64,000 bases of DNA from Rothia nasimurium (GTDB lineage Bacteria > Actinomycetota > Actinomycetes > Actinomycetales > Micrococcaceae), in contig NZ_CAKMSS010000002.1 of assembly GCF_928382285.1 (NCBI RefSeq), positions 291,275 through 355,274 on the forward strand, written 5' to 3'. Shown one piece after another: positions 19,441 to 27,544 of the stretch. The notes beneath the pieces were generated by a model. That model was not told where the DNA came from. It did not search any database and worked only from the letters and a program-made list of their open reading frames with translations. The stretch's first letter is position 1; each line of letters opens with the position of its first letter. A program made the position numbers and the translations under genes.

Positions 19441-20919
19441 TTACTTGCCTGAGACCTCGAGGCCTGAGACGTCCACGTCCTTGAGCGGGATAGTCTTTGA
19501 ACCGGTCACCAGCTTGTGCACTAGCCACACGCCAATAATGATGGGCAGACCAATGTAGGCCGAGACAACCTCGAACCAGTGCCCAGCGAAGATAGCGTTG
19601 TAGTTCTGGCCGGCAATCACCAGCAGGCACATCAGCAGCGCAACGATGGGGCCAATCGGGAAGAGAGGGGCCTTGTAAGGCAAATCATTAACATCGTTAC
19701 CCTGAGCCACGTAGGCGCGGCGGAAGCGGTAGTGGCAGATAGCCACACCCACCCAGGTGATGAAGCCCGATAGGCCAGAGATGTTAATCAGCCAGGTGTA
19801 GGCAGAACCCTCGCCCACCACGGCAGAGACGAAGCCGAAGAGGCCGATAGCGGCGGTCATGAGTAGGGCGGGCATGGGAATACCGCGGGAGTTCACGCGG
19901 GCAAAAATCTTGGGAGCACGCCCCTCCAGAGCCAGGGCGTAGAGCATACGGGATGAAACGTAGAGGCCCGAGTTACCGGCAGAGAGAATCGCGGTCAGAA
20001 TGACGGCGTTCATCACCGAAGCGGCAAATGCAATACCCAGGTTCTCAAAAACCATGGTGAAGGGTGAGTAGGCGATATCGGTGGCGTCCGCACGCAGCAG
20101 GTTGGGGCTGGTGTAAGGAATCAGGGTACCGATAATAGCGATAGCACCGATGTAGAAGAGCATGATGCGCCAGAACACGCTCTTGAGGGCGCGGGGCACA
20201 TCGCGGCGGGGGTTCTCAGACTCACCGGCGGCAACACCAATCATCTCGGTGCCCTGGAAGGAGAAACCAGCAACCATGAAGATAGCCAGGATAGAGAGGA
20301 AGCCGCCCTTGAAGGGTGCTTCGCCGTCGGTCCAGTTAGAAAAACCGTTGCCGTGATTGCCCAGAATACCGAAAATCATGGCGACACCGGCAATCAGGAA
20401 GACAATAACGGTGACCACCTTGATGGTAGCCAGCCAGAACTCTGATTCGCCGTAGGAGCGGGCCGAAAGCACGTTGATACCCAGGATGATGGCCAGGAAG
20501 ACGCCTGCCCAGACCCAGCCGGGAACATCCGGAAGCCAGTAGGACATAATGACGCCGGCAGCCACCAGCTCAGCAGCTACAGTAATGGCCCAGTTGAACC
20601 AGTAGTTCCAGCCCATGGCGAAGCCGAAGGAGTCTGAGACGTAGCGGGAGGCAAAGGTCTGGAAAGAGCCTGCAACGGGCAGGTTTGCTGCCATTTCGCC
20701 CAGGGACTGCATGAGGAGCAGCACCATGATGCCGATCAGGGCGTAGGCCAGCAGGGCGCCGCCGGGGCCAGCTTCAGCGATGGTGGAGCCGGAGGCAACA
20801 AAGAGGCCGGTGCCGATGGCGCCGCCGATGGCGATCATGGAGAGGTGGCGGCTGGCGAGGCCGCGCTTGAGCTCTTCTTTGGTCTGCCCGGTGGGTGCAG
20901 ACTGCGCTTCAGTAGACAT
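19441..20919 (-). CDS. Amino acid permease, APC family, lysine-type (LysP-like)
   Basis: This 492-residue inner-membrane protein has about 12 membrane helices. The N-terminal signature RHLSMIAIGGAIGTGLFVAS defines the amino acid transporter family, and NYWFNWAITVAAELVAAG plus SFQGTEMIGVAAGESENPRR resemble lysine permeases more than the aromatic or GABA branches. Uptake is probably driven by protons. The upstream leader carries a long nested inverted repeat (20936-20999). Substrate assignment to lysine is moderate; another basic or neutral amino acid is possible. Confidence 0.88.
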   Translation of the reverse strand: MSTEAQSAPTGQTKEELKRGLASRHLSMIAIGGAIGTGLFVASGSTIAEAGPGGALLAYALIGIMVLLLMQSLGEMAANLPVAGSFQTFASRYVSDSFGFAMGWNYWFNWAITVAAELVAAGVIMSYWLPDVPGWVWAGVFLAIILGINVLSARSYGESEFWLATIKVVTVIVFLIAGVAMIFGILGNHGNGFSNWTDGEAPFKGGFLSILAIFMVAGFSFQGTEMIGVAAGESENPRRDVPRALKSVFWRIMLFYIGAIAIIGTLIPYTSPNLLRADATDIAYSPFTMVFENLGIAFAASVMNAVILTAILSAGNSGLYVSSRMLYALALEGRAPKIFARVNSRGIPMPALLMTAAIGLFGFVSAVVGEGSAYTWLINISGLSGFITWVGVAICHYRFRRAYVAQGNDVNDLPYKAPLFPIGPIVALLMCLLVIAGQNYNAIFAGHWFEVVSAYIGLPIIIGVWLVHKLVTGSKTIPLKDVDVSGLEVSGK

Positions 20920-20935
20920 AGTGTGCTGCTACTTT

Positions 20936-20999
20936 CGGTGGTAATGAGCCCCCAACAGTTTTGCTTAGGGGGCATAAGACAAACTTTAGATTACCACCG
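20936..20999 (-). promoter_or_regulatory. Nested inverted repeat in the permease leader
   Basis: Ten-bp outer arms (20936-20945 and 20990-20999, CGGTGGTAAT/ATTACCACCG) enclose an inner GCCCCC/GGGGGC pair (20948-20953, 20968-20973). The structure lies 17 nt before the permease ATG and 34 nt after the OsmC gene, so it could end osmC transcription, control permease expression, or both. Confidence 0.5.
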
Positions 21000-21033
21000 C
21001 GAGCGCCCTGCTCCCCCGGGTGTGCGGCGTGAT

Positions 21034-21489
21034 TTAGCTCTGCTTATCTTCGTTGATGAAGGTGACGGACGCGCCGTGTTCGACGGTGCGGGAGACGGTG
21101 CAGTCTTTTTCGGCGGAGAGTTTGATCAGTCGGTCGACCATGGAGCGGGCTTTTTCGCCTTCTTCGGTGGCGGGGAAGCGCACGTTGAAGCTGACTTCGA
21201 TGTCGTCGAGGCTGACGGCCTTGTTTTCGTCGACCTTGCGCAGGCCAGAGGAGTGCACGGTGAAGGTTTCGGGTTCTGATTTGCGGCCGGTGACTACATC
21301 AACGTCGATGGCGGAGCAGCCAGCGATAGCGGCTAGGAGCAGTTCGACGGGCGTGAGCAGGCCTTCGCCCTGGCCAAAGTCGAGGGTGTCGCCCTTAGCG
21401 TTGATGGCGCGGTAGTGGCGGGAGGCGACCCGCTCTACGGTCACGGCGCGGTAGTTGGGGTCTTCGGTGCGGGTGGTCTTATCGGTCAT
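21034..21489 (-). CDS. OsmC-family peroxiredoxin-like protein
   Basis: This 151-residue cytoplasmic protein belongs to the OsmC/Ohr family, which reduces organic hydroperoxides through two cysteines. The first Cys is at 58 in LLLAAIAGCSAIDV and the second at 130 in AEKDCTVSRTVEHG, the family spacing. It looks closer to the YhfA-like branch than to OsmC itself or Ohr. The ATG follows GGAAG by 4 nt. It is divergent from azlC. Confidence 0.87.
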   Translation of the reverse strand: MTDKTTRTEDPNYRAVTVERVASRHYRAINAKGDTLDFGQGEGLLTPVELLLAAIAGCSAIDVDVVTGRKSEPETFTVHSSGLRKVDENKAVSLDDIEVSFNVRFPATEEGEKARSMVDRLIKLSAEKDCTVSRTVEHGASVTFINEDKQS

Positions 21490-21629
21490 GGTTCTTCCTT
21501 ACTGTGGGGTGGGGGCGGACGCCGGTACTCGGGTAACGGCGCCAGCACAGGTTTTATTTCTTGGTGGGTAAGGACTTACATGGTGAACAGAAGGTGGGAG
21601 TAAGTCTAGTTTTATCTAAACTTATTGCT

Positions 21630-22457
21630 ATGCACCACACCAGCCCTGATACAGGCCAGCTTGACGCCGTCCCCTCTCCTAGCCCTCTGCCCAGCCCTGC
21701 CAGCGGGGCGGCGGCGTCCGCTCCCGTTACGGGTGAGCATGTCCACCAGCTGCCCGGCGAAAGCGGCTTTAGGGAGGGCCTGCGTGTAGCGGGCGTGCTC
21801 TGCCTGGGTTTTGTTGTTATGGGCATGGGTCTGGGTGTGCTGGTTGCCTCGGTGGGGCTGCCCTGGTGGGTGGCCCCTGCCCTTTCTGCTATTGTCTTTG
21901 CCGGTTCGGTGGAGTTCTTGCTGGTAGGTCTGATTGCCTCTTCTGCCCCGCTTGCCCTGGTCGCCTCAACCACCCTTCTGATGAATGCCCGCCACCTGGT
22001 CTACGGTATCTCCTACCCCCTGCAGAACGTTAAAGGAAATCTGGCCAAGGCCCTGGCTGTGTATATGCTCTGCGACGAGGCCTACGCCCTGAATACCGCG
22101 CCGGGGTCGCAGAATTTTCGTAGCTCCCGCATCATGACGGTTTCTGTGGTGCTCTGGCTCTCCTGGTGGGGCGGCTCCACCCTGGGCGTGATTCTAGGAG
22201 CCACTTTCCTCTCCCATTTAGAGGGCGTTGACTTCGTGATGACCGGTATGTTCCTGGTGCTCTCTATCGACGCCTACCGGGCGGTCAAGGACCGGATCAC
22301 AGCGTCCCTTGCGGTAGCCGCCTCGCTGACGGCCATCGTCCTTGCCCCGCATTCTATGCTGCTGGTGTCTCTGTTGACCCTGGTGGTCCTGCTCATGATC
22401 CGTCACCTTGCCACCCAGCGTGCCACCACCCCTGCGAAGGAGGCTCCCCGTGCCTAG
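21630..22457 (+). CDS. azlC: AzlC-type branched-chain amino acid exporter, large subunit
   Basis: This 275-residue membrane protein forms a two-part exporter with AzlD. The AzlC core is seen in FREGLRVAGVLCLGFVVMGM, SAIVFAGSVEFLLVGLI, LLMNARHLVYGISYP and YMLCDEAYAL. The N-terminal 45 residues are Pro/Ser-rich and not conserved. The start is placed at the ATG at 21630, 7 nt after TAAACT (21617-21622), which fits a leaderless transcript; a TTG at 21561 is an alternative. It overlaps azlD by 8 bp. Confidence 0.88.
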   Translation: MHHTSPDTGQLDAVPSPSPLPSPASGAAASAPVTGEHVHQLPGESGFREGLRVAGVLCLGFVVMGMGLGVLVASVGLPWWVAPALSAIVFAGSVEFLLVGLIASSAPLALVASTTLLMNARHLVYGISYPLQNVKGNLAKALAVYMLCDEAYALNTAPGSQNFRSSRIMTVSVVLWLSWWGGSTLGVILGATFLSHLEGVDFVMTGMFLVLSIDAYRAVKDRITASLAVAASLTAIVLAPHSMLLVSLLTLVVLLMIRHLATQRATTPAKEAPRA

Positions 22458-22776
22458 CACCGGCTACATTCTCTCAGTTATCTTACTGGCCGCCGGCATC
22501 ACCTTTGCCCTGCGACTGATTCCCTTTGGGGTGAAGTCCGTGCTCAAGGGTTCAGCCCTGGTGGCCAACCTTGCCGCCTGGCTGCCCATGGGAGCCATTA
22601 TCTGCCTGGGCTTCTACGTGCTGGCAGAAATCGACTACTCTTCCCGCGAGACGGCCCTGCCCTACCTCGCGGGTATTGTGGTCACCGTAGTCCTGCATCT
22701 TTGGCGCCGAAACCTAGCCCTTTCTTTGATTGCGGGCACGGCAACCTGCGTCGTGCTCGCTAACTTGGTCTTCTAA
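22450..22776 (+). CDS. azlD: AzlD-type branched-chain amino acid exporter, small subunit
   Basis: This 108-residue protein has four membrane segments. TFALRLIPFGV and LAAWLPMGAIICLGFYVL match the AzlD family, which partners AzlC in exporting branched-chain amino acids and analogues. The GTG at 22450 is chosen because a perfect AAGGAGG lies 6 nt upstream, inside azlC; the open frame upstream of it is only azlC sequence read out of phase. The operon ends in the large palindrome at 22807-22915. Confidence 0.9.
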   Translation: MPSTGYILSVILLAAGITFALRLIPFGVKSVLKGSALVANLAAWLPMGAIICLGFYVLAEIDYSSRETALPYLAGIVVTVVLHLWRRNLALSLIAGTATCVVLANLVF

Positions 22777-22806
22777 GGAGATACCGTCAAGAGCTACCTA
22801 CCAAAA

Positions 22807-22915
22807 AGCGCAGCAAACATACTCGGAGCCGACTGGCTGGGTCTGGCGTGAATCGCGACGAGCCTCTAGGCGAGGAGCGAGAGGGTCAGTCGGCTCCGAG
22901 TATGTTTGCTGCGCT
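22807..22915. repeat. Palindromic structured element, copy 1 (downstream of azlCD)
   Basis: Perfect 29-bp arms (22807-22835 and 22887-22915) enclose a 51-nt core. The core begins CTGGCTGGG, continues GGCGTGAATC (22845-22854), forms a small inner hairpin around CTAG, and ends GAGAGGGTC (22879-22887, running into the right arm). The same core occurs at 37335-37432 with unrelated outer arms. CATTTATT follows the right arm, so it may also terminate azlCD. Confidence 0.85.
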
Positions 22916-22924
22916 CATTTATTG

Positions 22925-23009
22925 CGCGGTGTCTCTGTTTTAGAGGGCGGCGAGCGCCCCAGCGCGAGCTGGGAGAGGGTCAGCAGGCGGAAGGGATATA
23001 CCCACCGCG
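22925..23009. repeat. Related partial palindromic element next to copy 1
   Basis: Short arms CGCGGTG (22925-22931) and CACCGCG (23003-23009) enclose a GGGCG/CGCCC hairpin, a CCCAGC-GCGA-GCTGGG tetraloop hairpin and the conserved GAGAGGGTC (22973-22981). The GGCGTGAATC block is missing. Part of it (around 22938-22956) resembles the 3' end of the neighbouring tpx gene, so a local duplication is also possible. Confidence 0.45.
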
Positions 23010-23024
23010 TAAGTGATGTTGGTT

Positions 23025-23519
23025 TTAGAGAGCTGCGAGCGCTGCCTCGTAGTCGGGCTCGGTGGTGATTTCGTCGACGAGCTGGGTGTAGACGATTTCA
23101 CCGGCGGCGTTGACGACGACAACGGAGCGGGCCAGCAGGCCGGCCAGGGGGCCGTCGGCCATGGTGACGCCGTAGTCTTCGCCGAAGGAGTCGCGGAAAG
23201 CGGACGCTGATACAACGTTCTCAATGCCTTCGGCACCGCAGAAGCGGCTCAGGGCGAAGGGCAGGTCCTTGGAGACGCACACGACGGTGGTGTTCTCCAG
23301 CTTGGATGCTTCTTCGTTGAATTTACGGACGGACGCGGCGCAGACGCCGGTGTCGATGGAGGGGAAGATGTTGAGGACCAGGTTCTTACCCTCGAATGAG
23401 TCTGAGGTGACTGCGTCGAGGTCGGTGCCCACCAGGGTGAATGCGGGTGCTGTGGAACCTACGGCGGGCAGGTCGCCTACGGTCTGTACGTCATTGCCTT
23501 CAAGATGTGTAGTAGCCAT
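23025..23519 (-). CDS. tpx: Thiol peroxidase (atypical 2-Cys peroxiredoxin)
   Basis: This 164-residue cytoplasmic peroxidase reduces hydroperoxides using thioredoxin. The peroxidatic Cys60 lies in [17 protein letters not shown] and the resolving Cys94 in LSRFCGAEG, almost the numbering of the E. coli enzyme. The ATG at 23519 is chosen because the conserved region starts soon after; a weak -10-like CACAAT lies 6 nt upstream and TTGCAC 18 bp before that, so the mRNA may be leaderless. It is convergent with azlCD across the palindromic elements. Confidence 0.94.
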   Translation of the reverse strand: MATTHLEGNDVQTVGDLPAVGSTAPAFTLVGTDLDAVTSDSFEGKNLVLNIFPSIDTGVCAASVRKFNEEASKLENTTVVCVSKDLPFALSRFCGAEGIENVVSASAFRDSFGEDYGVTMADGPLAGLLARSVVVVNAAGEIVYTQLVDEITTEPDYEAALAAL

Positions 23520-23649
23520 AGTTGTATTGTGGCGCAGGCAACCGGGGTGGTGCAAGGTGTTGCGCTGTGCGGGGAACCGTAGGTCTTAGCGGGGGTGAGG
23601 GGTTCGATAGACTGGTGTGCAGCTAACTTTCGCATTTTAGGGAGATTTC

Positions 23650-26013
23650 GTGTCTGCAACCCATCCCGCTGATTCCCATCAGGCTATTCGTATTACCGGT
23701 GCCCGCAATAACAATCTCAAGAATGTGTCGGTTGAGATTCCCAAGCGTCGTCTGACGGTTTTTACCGGGGTGTCGGGGTCGGGTAAGTCGTCCTTGGCTT
23801 TCGGCGTGGTGGCAGCTGAGTCCCAGCGCCTGATTAACGAAACCTACTCGGCCTTTGTGCAGGGTTTTATGCCCCACCAGGATCGCCCCGAGGTTGATGC
23901 GATTGAGGGTCTGACCAGCGCTATTATCGTGGATCAGGAGCGTCTGGGGGCTAATCCGCGTTCTACCGTGGGCACGGCAACTGACGCTCTGCCCATGCTC
24001 CGTATGCTCTTTGCCCGCGTGGGCACCCCTAATCTGGGCTCCCCCACCGCTTTTTCTTTCAACCAGGCGACCGTGCAGGGTACCGGGGCACGCAAGGTGG
24101 GCGACGGTAAGGCCGAGCACGTTACTTTCTCCCGTACCGGCGGTATGTGCAACCGCTGTGAGGGTCTGGGCCGTACCAGCCAGATCGACCTGGCTGAACT
24201 TTTTGATGAGAACCTGACTATGGAGGACGAGGGCTTCTTCAAGGTCCCCGGTTTCTCTACCAGCGGCTGGTCTGCCCGCCTCTACAAGGAGTCGGGCCTC
24301 TACCCCACCGATATTCCGGTCAAGGATTTCACCGAGCAGCAGCGTGCCGACTTCCTCTATAAAGAGCCCACCAAGATGAAAATTGCGGGCATCAATATGA
24401 CCTATGAGGGTCTGGTGCCCCGCATTGAGAAGTCCATGCTCTCCAAGGATAAGGAGGGCATGCAGGCCCATATTCGCGCTTTTGTTGACCGGGCGGTCAC
24501 TTTTGTCCCCTGCCCTGACTGTGGCGGCACCCGCCTGTCGCAGGCTGCCCTGGCGTCCAAGGTCAACGGGGTGAACATTGCTGAGCTCTGCGACATGCAG
24601 GTTACCGACCTGCTTGCCTGGGTGCGTGAGCAGGACATCCCCGAGGTCGCTCCCCTGCTCGCTGCGCTGGAGCATCTGCTGGACTCTATGGTCACCATCG
24701 GCCTGGGCTACATTGCCCTCTCCCGCTCTGCCTCCTCGCTCTCAGGCGGTGAGGCCCAGCGCGCCAAGATGGTGCGCCACTTGGGTTCCCCGCTCACCGA
24801 CGTCACCTATGTCTTTGACGAGCCCACCGCGGGCCTTCACCCCCACGATGTCACCAAGATGAACGAGCTGCTGCTGCGCCTGCGCGACCGCGGTAACACT
24901 GTGCTGGTGGTAGAGCATAAGCCCGAGACCATCGCCATTGCCGACCACATCATCGATATGGGCCCGGCTGCCGGTTCGGCAGGTGGTACCGTGGTCTACG
25001 CCGGAGCCTTCGAGGGGCTCAAGCAGGCTGATACCGTCACCTCCCGTCACTTCTACGACCGGCAGGGGCTTAAGGACGCCGTCCGCCCGGCTACCGGGGC
25101 CCTGCAGGTTACGGACGCAACCCGCAACAACCTCAAAAATGTTTCCGTCGCCGTACCCACCGGCGTCCTGACCACCTTTACCGGTGTGGCAGGTTCCGGT
25201 AAGTCCTCCCTGATCACCGAGCTGCTGGAACAGCACACAGACAGTGAAGAGCGCATCATCTACATTGACCAGGCACCCATTAAGGGGTCACGCCGGTCTA
25301 ACCCGGCCACCTACACCGGCCTGCTCGAACCTATCCGCAAGGCTTTTGCCAAGGCTAACGGGGTCAAGCCCGCCCTCTTCTCAGCTAACTCTGAGGGCGC
25401 CTGCCCCGAGTGTAAGGGCTCCGGCGTAATTGAAACCCAGCTGGGCTTCATGGAAAAATCCACCGCCGTCTGTGAGGCATGCGAGGGCAAACGCTTCTCC
25501 CCCGGCGTACTCGAATACCGCCTGGGCGACAAGAACATCAGCGACGTTCTGGCCCTCTCCGCATCCGATGCTCTCGCCTTCTTTAGCGCCAAGGAGACCA
25601 AGCTGGCCGCCGCAACAAAAATCTTGCAGCGCCTAGTCGATGTAGGTCTGGGTTACATCACCCTGGGTCAGCCCCTCTCCACCCTCTCCGGCGGCGAGCG
25701 CCAGCGTATCAAGCTAGCCACCCATATGGCAGAACCCGGTGGAATCTACATCTTCGACGAACCCACCACGGGCCTGCACCTGGCCGATATACAGCAGTTC
25801 CTCGGTCTTCTGGATCAGCTGGTCGACGCCGGTACCACCGTGCTCTGCATCGAACACCACCAGGCCGTGATCGCCCACTCTGACCACATCATTGACGTAG
25901 GCCCAGCAGCAGGTCACGATGGCGGTACAATCGTGTTTGAGGGAACTCCCGCCCAGCTTGCTGCCGCAGACACCCTCACCGGGGAGCACCTGGCCGCCTA
26001 CCTAGCATCCTAG
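23650..26013 (+). CDS. Class II UvrA-like ATPase (UvrA2 / drug-resistance type)
   Basis: This 787-residue protein is much shorter than canonical UvrA (about 950), lacking most of the UvrB-binding insertion. Two ABC units are present: Walker A GVSGSGKSSLAFG near residue 40 and GVAGSGKSSLITE near 520; signatures SLSGGEAQRAKM and TLSGGERQRIKL; Walker B VFDEPTAGLHPHD and IFDEPTTGLHLAD; and zinc pairs CNRC, CPDC, CPEC and CEAC. Class II UvrA proteins are linked to tolerance of DNA-binding drugs (DrrC type) or auxiliary repair. The GTG start follows AGGGAG. Two TetR genes lie directly downstream on the same strand. Confidence 0.9.
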   Translation: MSATHPADSHQAIRITGARNNNLKNVSVEIPKRRLTVFTGVSGSGKSSLAFGVVAAESQRLINETYSAFVQGFMPHQDRPEVDAIEGLTSAIIVDQERLGANPRSTVGTATDALPMLRMLFARVGTPNLGSPTAFSFNQATVQGTGARKVGDGKAEHVTFSRTGGMCNRCEGLGRTSQIDLAELFDENLTMEDEGFFKVPGFSTSGWSARLYKESGLYPTDIPVKDFTEQQRADFLYKEPTKMKIAGINMTYEGLVPRIEKSMLSKDKEGMQAHIRAFVDRAVTFVPCPDCGGTRLSQAALASKVNGVNIAELCDMQVTDLLAWVREQDIPEVAPLLAALEHLLDSMVTIGLGYIALSRSASSLSGGEAQRAKMVRHLGSPLTDVTYVFDEPTAGLHPHDVTKMNELLLRLRDRGNTVLVVEHKPETIAIADHIIDMGPAAGSAGGTVVYAGAFEGLKQADTVTSRHFYDRQGLKDAVRPATGALQVTDATRNNLKNVSVAVPTGVLTTFTGVAGSGKSSLITELLEQHTDSEERIIYIDQAPIKGSRRSNPATYTGLLEPIRKAFAKANGVKPALFSANSEGACPECKGSGVIETQLGFMEKSTAVCEACEGKRFSPGVLEYRLGDKNISDVLALSASDALAFFSAKETKLAAATKILQRLVDVGLGYITLGQPLSTLSGGERQRIKLATHMAEPGGIYIFDEPTTGLHLADIQQFLGLLDQLVDAGTTVLCIEHHQAVIAHSDHIIDVGPAAGHDGGTIVFEGTPAQLAAADTLTGEHLAAYLAS

Positions 26014-26037
26014 AAGTTCCCCTCCTTCGCCACGTCA

Positions 26038-26060
26038 TATTCTCGTTATCCGACGAAATA
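26038..26060. promoter_or_regulatory. Candidate TetR operator
   Basis: The imperfect palindrome TATTCTCGT...ACGAAATA (26038-26046 / 26053-26060) lies between the class II uvrA and the first tetR gene, upstream of TAAAGT (26096-26101). It is the only palindrome there; autoregulation is the natural guess. Confidence 0.35.
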
Positions 26061-26107
26061 AGACAGGGCCTAGCATCAGTAACCACACCACCATCTAAAG
26101 TTAAACC

Positions 26108-26758
26108 GTGCCTAAACTCATTAACCACGAAGAACGCAAACAAGAAATCGCCCAAGCTGTCTGGGCGGTACTGTCCCGCGAAGGCGTCCGCGGGGTCTCA
26201 GTGCGTACCGTAGCTGCCGAAGCCGGCATCTCCACAGGCTCCCTGCGCCATGTCTTCCCTTCCCATGAAGAGATGATGCGGTTCTCCCTCGACTTCGTGG
26301 GTAAGCGCTTCATCCGTAGCCTTACCAGCCGCACCTTCAACTACGAGCTGATTTACAGCCTCGAAGAGATTTTCACCGAGCTTTCTCCCGTTTCTGAGGA
26401 CGGCAAGCTCTTCATCACCGTGGTTGCGGGCATGCTAGCCGATGCCTCAACGATTCCCGGTATCGCCAAGATTCTGCAGTCCCACGAAAAGGACTTCCTC
26501 TACGCCTACGGCTTCCTGCTCAGCCAGCTACGGGCCCAGGGCTTTGTGCGCGACGATATCGATATCGACCTAGAGGTAGAAAAGCTTGTAGCTCTGCTGT
26601 GGGGAATTAATTGTCTCTACCTGCTCACCGATGGCGAGGCAAGCGACGAAGAGCTCATGGCCCCCATGCTCACCCACTTCGAGACCCTGCTTGAAATCTT
26701 CACCTACCCTGAGGATCAGGACCTCGACTACTTCAGTCAGGAGTTCTTCAGTGCCTAA
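26108..26758 (+). CDS. TetR-family regulator, first of an overlapping pair
   Basis: This 216-residue regulator has an N-terminal helix-turn-helix (residues about 9-52): AVLSREGVRGVSVRTVAAEA followed by GISTGSLRHVF, then a helical ligand-binding domain. The GTG at 26108 is used because its product starts MPKLINHEERK, matching the second copy (MPKLIDHDERK). TAAAGT lies 6 nt upstream without a Shine-Dalgarno, suggesting a leaderless mRNA. The gene overlaps the next tetR gene by 8 bp. Ligand and target are unknown; the class II uvrA upstream is a candidate target. Confidence 0.88.
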   Translation: MPKLINHEERKQEIAQAVWAVLSREGVRGVSVRTVAAEAGISTGSLRHVFPSHEEMMRFSLDFVGKRFIRSLTSRTFNYELIYSLEEIFTELSPVSEDGKLFITVVAGMLADASTIPGIAKILQSHEKDFLYAYGFLLSQLRAQGFVRDDIDIDLEVEKLVALLWGINCLYLLTDGEASDEELMAPMLTHFETLLEIFTYPEDQDLDYFSQEFFSA

Positions 26759-27443
26759 ACTCATTGACCACGACGAACGCAAGAAAGTCATTTCCCAGGC
26801 GGTCTGGAAGCTCCTCAACGAACGCGGCGTCAGCGCTATCACCATTCGCAACGTGGCAGCCGAAGCCGGCATTTCCACCGGTTCCCTGCGTCACTCCTTC
26901 GACAGCCGCGTCGAACTTGTCACCTACGCCCTGGAACTTATCGGTGTAGAGACCGAGGCCAGTATGCGGGCGGTATCGGTACAGGGGCAGGACGTGCTCA
27001 ACACCATCAAGATTCTTGAGCACTTCATCCCACTCACCCCGCGCTCCCGCGCGGTTTCCCGCATCACCCTGGGCATGGTGGCCGAGCTGCGTTCTACCCC
27101 CGAAATTAAAGATATTTCGACTGCCAGCCTGGAGCGCATCCGCACCCTCTTCTACGACATGCTGGTGCACCTCGACGAGGCAGGACAGCTTAAGGCAGGA
27201 ACCGATATCAAGGTGCAGGCTAACCAGCTGACCATGCTCAGCTACGGCCTAACCACCAAGGCTATTATCGGCGGCAAGGGGTCAGACCCGGTCAACCTCA
27301 GCTACATCTTCCGCTCCAGTATCAACGAGCTGCTTGTACACCCCGTACCCTATGCAACCCAGGAAGACATCGACGAATTCATTGCCCTGTCTGAGGGCGT
27401 GGGCGAGCTGCACACCCCCGAAGAGACCGCAGAAGAAAACTAA
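26751..27443 (+). CDS. TetR-family regulator, second of an overlapping pair
   Basis: This 230-residue paralogue of the preceding regulator shares the start MPKLI(N/D)H, the spacing of the helix-turn-helix and AAEAGISTGSLRH, but diverges in the ligand domain and has an acidic tail. The GTG at 26751 has AGGAG 7 nt upstream, inside the first gene; the longer open frame upstream is the first gene read in another phase. Translational coupling suggests equal amounts of both proteins and perhaps a heterodimer. A perfect 38-bp palindrome closes the unit. Confidence 0.88.
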   Translation: MPKLIDHDERKKVISQAVWKLLNERGVSAITIRNVAAEAGISTGSLRHSFDSRVELVTYALELIGVETEASMRAVSVQGQDVLNTIKILEHFIPLTPRSRAVSRITLGMVAELRSTPEIKDISTASLERIRTLFYDMLVHLDEAGQLKAGTDIKVQANQLTMLSYGLTTKAIIGGKGSDPVNLSYIFRSSINELLVHPVPYATQEDIDEFIALSEGVGELHTPEETAEEN

Positions 27444-27479
27444 AAGCGGGGCAAACCTATAGCGAAACTCTTTAAACGC

Positions 27480-27517
27480 CACAGCGGGCGGAACCGGTAC
27501 CGGTTCCGCCCGCTGTG
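27480..27517. terminator. Bidirectional terminator between tetR pair and lipoprotein gene
   Basis: Two 19-bp arms meet with no spacer (27480-27498 / 27499-27517), a perfect palindrome whose RNA would fold as a long GC-rich hairpin. It lies between convergent genes. Confidence 0.85.
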
Positions 27518-27544
27518 TGTATAGGCTTCTGGCTAAAGTACCTG

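Noticed and set aside
20936..20999. A lysine (L-box) riboswitch before the permease
   Set aside because: The leader is only about 110 nt and lacks the multi-helix junction of the lysine riboswitch.
22940..23236. Minus-strand frame overlapping the palindromic elements and tpx 3' end
   Set aside because: It is tpx read in another phase and extended into the repeat; there is no protein family and no start signal.
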